64,000 nucleotides of DNA from Flammulina velutipes. Lineage: Eukaryota; Basidiomycota; Agaricomycetes; Agaricales; Physalacriaceae. Under the pieces are notes generated by a model. The model had not been told where the DNA came from, ran no database searches, and saw only the letters and a list, made by a program, of their open reading frames with translations. Shown here piece after piece: positions 54,927 to 64,000 of the stretch. Position numbers and translations under genes: made by a program. The stretch lies in assembly GCA_011800155.1 (NCBI GenBank), contig CM022373.1, positions 558,001-622,000 on the forward strand. The letters run 5' to 3'. Position 1 is the first letter of the stretch. The number at the start of each line of letters is the position of its first letter.

Positions 54927-56215
54927 TTATCTGCTGACCAGTCCAGTGAGTCTCCCAAGGCGCTGCGTGCGTGCGTCGGGGGTAATCCAAGTCCACAGAT
55001 TCCTCGGCAATGGCCGGGAAAGTTGTCTTTCGCTGGAGAGGAAGAATGAATGAGTATCAGACCTTGGCTTGGTGAGAGGGAAAAGGCGTACTGTAGGCGA
55101 CAAGGGAGCTCCAGAGTTGAACGACTTGGGATTGCCGAAGCTGGATTGTTGAGTGGACGATCTGACGCTTACGCTTAGTGGGCGGTTGACGTAGTCATGC
55201 AAGTTCAGGACTATGGACACATTAGCATTGGGGTTAGAATAGAAAGCGATAATGGATGGTACTCACTGACTCGCGCACTCATCATGCTGGTAAGCGCAAT
55301 TCCCAGGGCGCACAACGTAGTAGAGTCGCTGCTCGTGTTGAAAACGATATAGAACGCGAGATTAAGAATGTTAAAGAAAGTGGTGGTGGCGAAGTAGAGG
55401 AGGGACGAGTTCCAGAGGATATCGTTGAAGCCAGATCTGTTGCTCTTGCGAGCATCGTAGTTCATGGCGAGACCGCGATAGGTCATGCCAATAACCACGA
55501 TATCGAAGATGGTTGATGCCTAGATAAACGCTTGAGAATTACGAGCCTCACGCCAGTATAAACGCACCATATAGTACAACCAAGCGATATTGACATCGTC
55601 GCTGTACTGAATAAGACAATTCCCAGATGACCCCTTCTTGAATCGGCGGAATGAATACAACTGCGCGAACAGTTCCAGACCAGAAACCACCACGGCCAGG
55701 ACCGTCAGGGATATCGTAGTCATGGCCTCCTTGTTGCAGATGGCGGAGGTCCGAACGACGAAAACCGCATGGCTGGCCCACGAAGCGAAGCACTGGAAGA
55801 TGGGCATAACCCGGTAATACTGGGCGCATCCTGCGACTGTGAAATCATGCGAGAAGAATCCAGCTAGGTTCAGACAGAGGGCCAGAAGGCCTATGTACTG
55901 TGCTGATCGTGAGTTGTGTGTGGACGCGGCCCGAGGGATAACGGCATACCCGAGTGAGGATGAGGAGGATACAAGCCCTGCTTAGACGGAATACCGATGT
56001 TTGCTTGCGGTCTGAACATCGAGGTTAATGGGACGTGGGGAAGGGTGCGTTTATTGAAGCCTCACAAAGTCTGATCTCGGCCGGGAGCGTGCAAGCCCAA
56101 TCGTAGACGAAAAACGACAGAGCGACCTAGCAAAGTCAGCCTCCGCAGCGCTCGAAGAACGTAGATAGAAGCGTACTATGCGCATGTACTTGGTCGCATC
56201 GTTGAAAGGCGACAT
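54927..56215 (-). CDS. DUF6533-type integral membrane protein (about 7 TM)
   Basis: Member of a large basidiomycete family of unknown function with a receptor-like topology. Seen: exon 1 (56177-56215) MSPFNDATKYMRI, joined to VALSFFVYDWACTLPAEIRL, then YRKQTSVFRLSRACILLILTR and YIGLLALCLNLAGFFSHDF, which is the DUF6533 pattern (hydrophobic, EIxL, then LLTRY). Later membrane segments: RVMPIFQCFASWASHAVFVV, TTISLTVLAVVVSGLELFAQ, TIFDIVVIGMTYRGLAM, LLYFATTTFFNILNLAFYIV and LCALGIALTSMMSARVIL. The cytosolic tail NLHDYVNRPLSVSVRSSTQQ is Ser-rich. The 3' end at 54927 is the frame stop; an intron near 55070 giving an earlier end is possible. The ligand is unknown. Confidence 0.75.
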
Positions 56216-56919
56216 CGTCGACTAGCGAGAGTGCTAGAGGCCGGCCTCTACAAGAAGAAGAAAAACAAGAGAACTGAGTACAAGGACAGATGATGAAAGT
56301 CAACACTGTTCACTTTGTAGGGCTGCAAGGGTCGTCCAACTGTCAGCTCTTATTCAGAGCCAAAGCTTACCCTAGTTAAGGGATGCTCATTTTAACCATC
56401 TATGACAACCGAGGTATTTCCATGGAAAAGAGGTGCCATGCGCCTGCAAATTATCTCGGCAATTGACTTGGAGAGCGTGTTTTTGTAGCTCTTGGAGCGT
56501 CGAAAAAGTCGGAGAGATTCTGTGGCGCTCTTGGTGATCATGGTCGTAGGTAACGACTGTTGTAAGTACTTGGGCGGAAAGGTTAGCTGAATCCTAACCA
56601 TGGCGATGAGAAAACGTTTGTATTCAGATCGGCAGCTGCCGCTTGATCTTGGTGCCTGGTGATGGCAAGGTGATGGTGTACGCTCGGCGGGCGATCGTCG
56701 TGAACCAAGTCCTTGAAATTAAGTTGAAACGTCGTTCACTTTATTGCAATTACACTGCGCGCGTCGCCGAGAGAAAGACGGTCTTTAAGACGTGTATCAC
56801 TCTGTATCACTGAAGGAAAGAGAAATCAGAACGGCAATTTGTACGGAGTTTTGTGTATTCCGAGAACTCATGACGGAAATAGATAACGCGTCTGTAGATC
56901 GAAGAGTAGTATTGTTAGA
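56216..56919. other. Intergenic, no gene seen
   Basis: About 700 nt between the ERG4 3' end and the DUF6533-type gene start, both on the minus strand, so it includes the latter's promoter. A 69-codon minus frame at 56392-56601 has no motif. Confidence 0.4.
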
Positions 56920-58800
56920 TCAATAAATCCCAGGGATAAACTTGGATTTGACGATAGAGCAATAGCGGTCCCAATCTTTCCCATACTTCATTGAGCATCT
57001 GGAGTAACGCCCATGAGTTGCTATCAATACAAGGCAAAAAAGACTATGACGCACCTTTCGAAGTCTCGGGAGCAACGGTGGATGAGGACGACGATGAAGA
57101 ACACCGAATAGAAGTAGGGGATTGGTGTAGCGAACCCAATGACGGCGCCCCATGTGAAACTCATCGTCCAATCCGCGACATAATTCTCAGAGGACGTCAG
57201 CCTAGGTGGTGGGCGATAACGATACAGATACGCACCGGCTTACGAGAGTACGCCCACCAACCACTTGTCAAGAGCCGATTTCTACGCAGATACATCAGTT
57301 GAATGCCAGATAACATTACAGCGCAGTACACACCCATGGGCAGTCTGGACATAGGTCGGGTTCTTGACAGTGTTCCATGGTAACTGAGGGAAAGCCTTGC
57401 GGAATTCAGTAATCCCCTGTAATTGCATCTTGAAATGACTCTTTTGGGCCATAGCGGTGTCCCAGCTGTCAAGTCGAAGGTTTAGGGTGATTGTACAATG
57501 GGGAAAGAGGAAAAACTCACATAAAGTATGCCGTAAGGAGGGTGCTGTATAGTACGACATATGTGGGCGTCGAGAAACGATATTTGGCAGGATCGTGGGA
57601 AGCCATGTAGACAACAGAGTATACATATGACTGGGCGGAATGAGTAAGACCTTGGAACTGAAGAGAGAAAACTTACGAAGGGGACGCCAGCCAGATTCCA
57701 GAAAATGACCAGGAAACCCCATTTCTCGTGGAACATATCCCAGGTCTGGGGGATACACTCCTCTCCTTTACCGCTAGGGAGGATTTAGCAGAGAGTAGAA
57801 ATAGCGGCAAAATGGGACATACCATGCATTCAAGTATAACCAAGTCGCCAAAATCATGAATGCCATGTTCTATCAAACGACATGAGTTGTCGAATTCGCG
57901 GATGTAGGAGATTGACTGACAGGGGTGACATATCCATACTCCTCGTATTGTTTGCAACCCCCGGAGACAGCGAGGAAGAACACGATCACCCACGGGATGC
58001 GAACCTCAGCCCACATTTTGAGATCAATGTTTCCGATGCGAGGGTTCAAAATAGCGCCCATGAAGACATCATAAATAAAGCTGCCTGACATGCGGGTCTG
58101 GGTCCCGGTGGCGACTGCGAAGAAATACATGCCAAAGGAGACGGCGAATCCCCAGATCATGGCTACGCTCATGAGGTGACCGTAATTGTCGATGATTTCG
58201 GTGAGGCGGAAAATGCCGGTGTAATGTAAACCTGCGGCGGTGGCCATCGTGGCGTAGAGGGAGGGGAGCGCGTTACAGTTGTACATGAGGGTCTTGTATC
58301 CCAGAGAGGGAACGGGAAGTCCCTCTTGTTGGAAGCCAGGGAGGACCTGGGCGAGGAATAACTGGAAAAAGATGTTGCCAGAGTAGACTTTCCACGCGTA
58401 GAGGTTTGGGCTCGCGTCCTTGAATCACCATGAGCGCGAGTGTGATATGAGAGGCAGTAATCTTACCTCGCGAATATGATTCCAAATCCTCAGAAGGAAA
58501 GGTTTTATGTCGTCCACCGAAGTAGGATGAACAAGCTTGCCGTCGTAGAACGTCAAGCAGACCCAGAGATAATACATAAGCACAGGGAAACCAGTCATAA
58601 TAGCGGTGACACCCCAAGGACCGCCAAATTCATAGCTATACAATTTCCAGTATTAGTATAGCAGCTATTGAAAAAAGTATGACCTACCCAACGTGAGATT
58701 CCAGTTTTGCGTCCATCTCTTTGCCTGCCTCTGATACATGAGACGCGCCGTTGCCATTAGTTTTTTCGGTGGTCCTCTGTCGCAGTCCGTTGGTGGCCAT
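56920..58800 (-). CDS. ERG4: Delta(24(24(1)))-sterol reductase (C-24(28) sterol reductase), last step of ergosterol synthesis
   Basis: Endoplasmic-reticulum enzyme reducing the C24(28) double bond with NADPH to give ergosterol. Seen: [18 protein letters not shown], then across an intron [156 protein letters not shown], and the conserved C-terminal [22 protein letters not shown] with [13 protein letters not shown] and SKFIPGIY. All the standard Erg4/Erg24-family blocks are present; the WGF..NLAGVPFSY and GWWAYSRKP motifs are diagnostic. Introns are short. Length is about 460 aa. Confidence 0.95.
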
Positions 58801-58834
58801 GGTCGTGAGTAATGAACGGATCGGAGTCGTTCGA

Positions 58835-58842
58835 CTTTTATA
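58835..58842 (-). promoter_or_regulatory. TATA box of ERG4
   Basis: TATAAAAG on the minus strand, about 35-42 nt upstream of the ATG at 58800, implying a short leader. Confidence 0.5.
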
Positions 58843-59711
58843 ACTCGGAAGATGTAGACAAGCCGGAACAAATAACGCGTCGCGCTCATGAGCGACAGAG
58901 CGATCAACCGATCAAACGACTCCGAGAGAGCGAGGTTAGATGATCTGCCTCGGGTGGGCTGCATGTATTGTGCGGTGTACTCTTCAGCTTAATCTATCCA
59001 GTCCAGAGCTTCAGGTCTCCGCACGGCTGGCGCTCTCTTCTCACCCCATACCCTCACCGGCTTCGTGCTGCTGCATCTCGGAATTTCTATGTTCCACCTT
59101 TCGGCTTACCTATAATTGGGTATTCGGACTTATAGTCCTCAAGCGTCAGGCCTCGTCGACGACTCGACGTTAACTCCAATCATCATTTGGGTTAGGCGAC
59201 AGGTCGTTCATATTGAGGATTTATAGGTAATGCATTTTCATACCAGTGCAGTAATACTGATCGACGCCGACGACGCTTGAGACCGTGGCGCGATAGTCAT
59301 ATCCGAAGGCATAGTTAAAGATCGATGTTTGCCTTTGGATCGAGCTTGGGTATCCTTTCCGAGAAGTTCTGCCTGAGATGCAGCATTTTTGAAAAGTGGA
59401 ATCGGACTGGTATATGCATTCAAATCTAGAAGAATGTCTCTGAGAGGACGGAGATGAGCTACAGTTAACGGTCAAAATTTAATTCGAGGCTATCTAGATC
59501 CGACCGATGCGCTTGTAGCACTGTTTTCCCAAACAATACCAAGGTCCGATAGCCATTGTACGCGAGTGGCAATAGAATCTGAACAATGGTAAGTATGGAG
59601 GACAATCAATGTCAGGGTCATAAATGTGGCGCGCGATCACATGATCATGTTCATTTCTGGCCAGTGACCATCACCATCCTCGACCGTCGCTTTTGTTGTC
59701 TCTCTCCTACT
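58843..59711. other. Divergent promoter region
   Basis: About 870 nt between the divergent ERG4 and acidic nuclear-type genes. No gene recognised. An in-frame upstream extension to 59586 exists but its start is weaker than the chosen ATG at 59712. Confidence 0.4.
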
Positions 59712-62700
59712 ATGGAGAACATAAGCCCTTCTGAAGGCAACTTGGACCTGGAAAAGATCGCACAGGGGGCAGATCCTGCGAGAATGCTGATTAGCCCGCC
59801 GCCTGAAGAAGAGTTGAGGATGCAAAGAGTGCGTTACGTTTTTCTGCTTCGATCTCTTTACTCAATGACCCCACACACGCAGACACCACGATCAGCATCA
59901 CAATCTAAACGCAAACGGCAACCACCGCTACCTCTACAGCTCACGCCCAACCCCAAGCCCAGAAAGCAAGTTCGCAACGAACGCACGCCTAGTCCCACCC
60001 GCGCTCGCTCGCCCAGCAAACTAGTCCTCCACGAATCTCCACATGTCAATAATCCCCATGCAAACTATGTACCACCAGATGCTAGCTATTCATCGCGCAG
60101 ACGGTCGAGGAGCGCAACGCCCGTTATCGTGCCCTACGAACCGCCAAAGGACGTGTTCACGCCGCCTAGAGAAGTTCTCATTGTCCCTGCACACCACACC
60201 CCCCGCAGGCGGTCCAAGCTGCGCCCTCAACCGACCCCCATAGTCATCAAGACTGAAGCTCCCGTAATCGACCTTTCTGAGCCAATGCCGCCGGCCAGCC
60301 CAACGGACGACCCACTTCTCCTCAGAGACCCCGTGCCTCGCAATGTATGCGCGCCTCAAACTTCACTGCCCCCTTCGACACCTCCTGCCGCTTCCAGCCC
60401 CAATTGGAACACTTCCGTCGACAGCATGGATTTGGATGGGCCCCCCGTCGCGTTCCCAATTGCAACAGACAACGGTAGCTGGTCCGACAGCGAAAACGAC
60501 AGCGACGTCATTGAAGGCGAGGGCGAGTACACCGGAAAGTGGAGCATGATGTTCGTCCCCACAAAAACCGACCCGCCGAGTAGCGCCACTCGTTCTCGTA
60601 TGGATAGCTGGGGTCGGCCAATCAGCCCGCATCCGTTCCGTCGACGCGTCAGTCGAGTTGCAGAGGAAGAAGAAGAGGCCACTGTGGGTCACCACGACCA
60701 GAGTGCACCAATGGCCGTGGACCAAGACAACGAACTCCCTGTTGCCGACTACGATGACGATGATCAAGTCAGCGGCGAGTACGACGGGCGCAAAGACGAC
60801 GAAGATTCAGGTATCGGAATGGACGAAGACGACCAAAGCGTTGAAGAGGTTGACATGCCTCTCAACCCAGATGACGATCCTTTGCGGGTGGAAGAGAACA
60901 CTCATACCAAGCAGGAAGAGGACAACGACGATACCAACACTGCTGATGAGGAAGAGGTCCGCGCCATGTCTGTTGATCCAGAGGAACCTTCACACGTTGA
61001 CGAGCCCATCATCGAAAACTCTCCTCTCGATGACACACCTAGCGAGGACGAGGGTGACCGAGCAGAAGAGGAAGCTGTTCGCGCTCTATCCATGGAGAGG
61101 GATGATATCCCGCATCCTCAGCGTTTCTCTCATCATCTAGCGACCTCGCGACTCGACGATGCACATTCAGCTTCAGAATCACACACCCTAGAGCAAAGTG
61201 CCGACGATAGCGATGATAGCGGCGAGGACGATCCCTTGCTGGATCTCGAGATGGTGAAGATTACAAGCGGGAATCCACAGGCCGCTGCTCGAGCCGTCGC
61301 AATTCTAAGACAGGTATTTGGGGATTTTTTTGCGTGTTAAATCAGGTGACTGACAAACTCATGTAGCACAACTATGACTGCTTCACCAAGAAGAACCTGC
61401 GCCGCGATCCGCGACGAAAAACATTCGATGGCGCGATACAGAAGCGGGGCTTTTCTACACCCACCAGGAACTCGCGGCGCGATACTGTCGGCGTGGTTAT
61501 CGGTGATAATGTCTTCATACCAGGCAGTCCTGTTATGACGGTGGAAGGTCTTCTGCAGCACGCACAAACCGAGGTTCAACGACAAAGTGCGAAGCAGGAC
61601 AGTCCAGCACCGCGACCCGCGACTCCGTTAGGCCCTGAGTGGTCCAAGGATCATTGGAAGATGCTGGACATGTGCTTCACCGAAGAGAGATACGAAGTCG
61701 GGGGCGGGGACAAGATGGCAGATGTCGATGATGTCGAGATCAACAAAGTCCTGACCCGCTTCTTCGACCTTGTGCCAGAAGGCGAATGGCCTGAGTGCGT
61801 ACTTTCATTTATCTATCCATGTTCTAACCTTCTCATGACTTTTTTTCTACAGAGACGAACTGGAACAACGCGCCATTGCCATTGCGAAGAAGCAGCGTGG
61901 TGGGAAAGTTGCCCCACCCCTCACCCCCCGTGGAAGCAGGATCCTTACCGGCGCGCAAAGCCCTTTGGACATTCCCGGGCGTCAACCGAGCATGGTGGTG
62001 CCGGACTTTACTCCCCTTGGTCGTAGGGCGATGCCTCCCGCGCGGTTCAAACATGCCACCTCGTCTTTCCGACTCCCGGAGCCAGTCTCGGAGGGAGCAC
62101 CTTTCCAGAAACTGGAACCTGCCCACAAAGTGCCGTCGGTTTTGTTCGCACCGCGATACTCGCATCTAATGGACGAGGCGCATGCTGTTGCGGGTGGAAA
62201 ACCCAGAGTGGCTGCGACTTCGCAAGAGGCGCAAGAGGACAGTGGTAGTGAGGAGGAAGCAGAAGAAGAAGAGGGCAGCCAAGACGAGTCAATGGAGACC
62301 AACGAGGAAGAGTCGGTCGATACGTCCATGGAAGAATCTTTCGAGGAACCGCAAGAAGCTTGCAGCCCAGCGTTCCGGACACCTGTCCCTCAAACTGGAC
62401 GAGCTGGCCCACGCAAGAGTCTCGGAAATCGCGTTAAGGGATTCTTCTATTCTTACTTGCCCTCTGCTGCGAAGACAGCGCCTGTGCCCACGAAGCGCCT
62501 CATCCCCCTTCCCAACCAGCTTCCGCCACCTCCTGCTGAGCTGCTCGACAAGGCACGGGGACCTATCAACACTCCTGTGAAGCCTCCCGGGCCCAAGGCG
62601 AAGCCGCCCAAGGAGCTAGTCGACCTAAACCACATCGAGGCGCCGAAGACCAAGTCGATGATCCCTCGGAGGATGCCGCCCAAGAGACTTGTGGACCTGG

Positions 62701-62900
62701 CCCATGTCAGCCCGGAGAAGGAAGCTGAGAAGGTGGTGGAACGTCCGCGACGGAGCAGTGGTGCCAGTGTGAAGGATATGATCAAGGGCTTTGAGGAGCT
62801 GCGCCAGTCGCAGTGCAAGGGAGGGGATCTGAAGAGGACGAGGAGTGTGGGTGAGATGAAGAAGAAGGGTGTTGCTGCTGGCAGGCCGGTATGGAAATGA
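59712..62900 (+). CDS. Large acidic, disordered nuclear-type protein of unknown function
   Basis: Not recognised. Seen: MENISPSEGNLDLEKIAQGA then a 54-nt in-frame intron (59829-59882); a basic region QSKRKRQPPLPLQLTPNPKP with SPTRARSPSK; long acidic tracts (DYDDDDQVSGEYDGRKDDED; EEEVRAMSVDPEEPSHVDEP). A folded-looking segment crosses an intron: NPQAAARAVAILRQHNYDCF, TKKNLRRDPRRKTFDGAIQK, then GPEWSKDHWKMLDMCFTEER and VEINKVLTRFFDLVPEGEWP. The C-terminus is basic and Pro-rich (IPRRMPPKRLVDLAHVSPEK), ending GRPVWK. The alternation of acidic and basic disordered regions suggests a chromatin or nuclear-envelope protein. About 1,000 aa. Confidence 0.75.
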
Positions 62901-63178
62901 TGGATTTCTTGGTGATTTATGGTTGTGATATGAGTTTATATACTGTGGTTGCGTGTGACCATGATGATCTGTATGCTGTCTTGTCGTTTTTCTTTTTGTT
63001 TTCGATACTTATATAAGTACAGCTAGAAGTATATTTTCGAGATTTCTCTTGTTAGTTTTTTCCTTCTACCAATATAGTGCGTAGATTTATGCGAGCTCGG
63101 CGTGGCGAACCCCCACTGTGACAACAAGAGTTAGTCTGATCACGTGGTTCGTGTCACTGTTTTCCCCATGCCACCACT
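62901..63178 (+). other. Short intergenic spacer
   Basis: 3' region of the acidic gene and promoter of the mitochondrial-type gene; nothing else recognised. Confidence 0.4.
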
Positions 63179-64000
63179 ATGCTGCCAGCGTCTGTATTTC
63201 GAGCAGCGTCTAATTTACGCCCGACCGTTCTCTCTCTGAGCCAAAGGCATTATTCAACTCGGAGAACAAATGTGTGTATCACGTCCATTTGTCCATTGCT
63301 CTGACCTGACCACTCACCATCATTCTTTAGAGGGAACGACAAATCCCTCGCGTCTTCGGCAAATGGCGTACACCCCCCGACCCCAAAGGCGTTGCTGCAG
63401 ACTTGGAAAATGCGAATGAGACCCTGGGGTGGTTCGTCGCAGAGCCCTCCCCACGAGATGATCCAACACCATACAAACGGGCGATACTCCCAAAGTTTCC
63501 TGCACCCCCGAAGGTCCGCCGCCCTCGCATGCCAAAACCACCCACTTCCACTTCCCGTCGCCGTCCCGTTCGATCCAAAGATGAAACGATACGCCCGCCA
63601 GGCCCTCGTCGACCCATATCACCTCCCGACATCAAGTATTTCGAGGCCCCGCCGGATCCCGCTCCACGTCGCCCACCCGTTCAATATAAAAATAAAATGA
63701 TACGCCCCCCAGGCCCTCGTCGACCTATACCACCCCCGGATCCCGACATCAAGCTTTTCAAGGCCCCGCTGGAAGGCAAAGCCATCCGTCGGGCGACCAT
63801 CAGAGCAAGGAAACTCGCTAGGGATACCGCACTCGCCGAAAAATGGCTTGACTTCAACGGCCACTGGCAAGCCTTCCGCGATAAAATAGTGGAGTGGGAG
63901 AAATTCACTGGCACAAAGTGTCAAATAGGGATTCCGTGTCCTGTTCGTTCTCCGAAGCGGGTTCCCTATCGGGATCGATGGAATACTGAGGAAGAGAAGT
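63179..64000 (+). CDS. Probable mitochondrial protein with internal duplication, 3' end outside window
   Basis: Seen: exon 1 (63179-63271) MLPASVFRAASNLRPTVLSL and SQRHYSTRR, a classic mitochondrial presequence with an RxYS cleavage site. A 59-nt intron (63272-63330) precedes RERQIPRVFGKWRTPPDPKG. The body is Pro/Arg-rich with a duplicated unit IRPPGPRRPI (see repeat entry), then a helical part RRATIRARKLARDTALAEKW and FNGHWQAFRDKIVEWEKFTG. It remains open to the window end. A mitoribosomal or import-related protein is possible, but I recognise no family. Confidence 0.7.
63587..63765 (+). repeat. Duplicated coding unit IRPPGPRRPI..PPD
   Basis: IRPPGPRRPISPPDIKYFEAP (from about 63588) is followed, after a short insert, by IRPPGPRRPIPPPDPDIKLF (from about 63699). 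The DNA copies share long identical stretches such as CCAGGCCCTCGTCGACC, so the duplication is recent. Confidence 0.8.

Noticed and set aside
1..64000. A biosynthetic gene cluster or other multi-gene novel system
   Set aside because: No polyketide synthase, NRPS, terpene cyclase or cluster regulator is present; most neighbours are unrelated housekeeping genes.

Overview
The window is nuclear DNA from a basidiomycete fungus, almost certainly an agaricomycete. Genes on both strands are cut by many short introns (mostly 45-60 nt, GT-AG), intergenic gaps are short, and several families typical of mushroom-forming fungi are present: a class I hydrophobin, a DUF6533-type membrane protein, a MYND-finger protein and an intron-rich hybrid histidine kinase. 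I read 21 protein-coding genes (two cut by the window edges), two tRNA genes and one short inverted-repeat transposon.

Left part (1-22.5 kb): the 3' end of an FMN-dependent alpha-hydroxyacid dehydrogenase; pantoate-beta-alanine ligase (vitamin B5 synthesis, minus strand); a triple ZZ zinc-finger protein; an alpha-arrestin-like adaptor with a repeat-rich tail; tRNA-Val(AAC); a RING protein (minus). A gene-poor stretch of about 3 kb follows (9.3-12.3 kb). Next come a MYND-finger protein (minus), a RING/coiled-coil protein, a membrane-anchored hybrid histidine kinase, and a conserved acidic protein of unknown function (minus).

Middle (22.5-42 kb): a secreted class 3 lipase; two tandem paralogous MFS anion:cation symporters of the Dal5/Tna1 type; a large PACT-domain spindle-pole-body scaffold (Pcp1/pericentrin-like); tRNA-Ala(TGC) with a short intron; an 89-aa conserved small protein (minus); and a phenol-2-monooxygenase-like flavoprotein (minus).

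Right part (42-64 kb): a 14-TM DHA-type drug/proton antiporter divergent from the flavoprotein; a hydrophobin; a third Dal5-type transporter; a 475-bp hAT-like non-autonomous transposon with a perfect 8-bp target duplication; a Reg1-like PP1 regulatory subunit; a DUF6533-type 7-TM protein (minus); sterol C-24(28) reductase ERG4 (minus); a large acidic nuclear-type protein; and the start of a probable mitochondrial protein running off the right edge.

The neighbourhood is mostly housekeeping genes plus nutrient transport and secretion, not one pathway. Possible functional groupings are the lipase with the tandem carboxylate-type transporters, and the flavin monooxygenase with the divergent drug exporter. 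The most unusual feature is a probable AT-AC intron that splits the phosphoacceptor H-box of the histidine kinase. Gene models were spliced by hand from reading frame, GT/AG sites and remembered family motifs; no search or transcript evidence was available.
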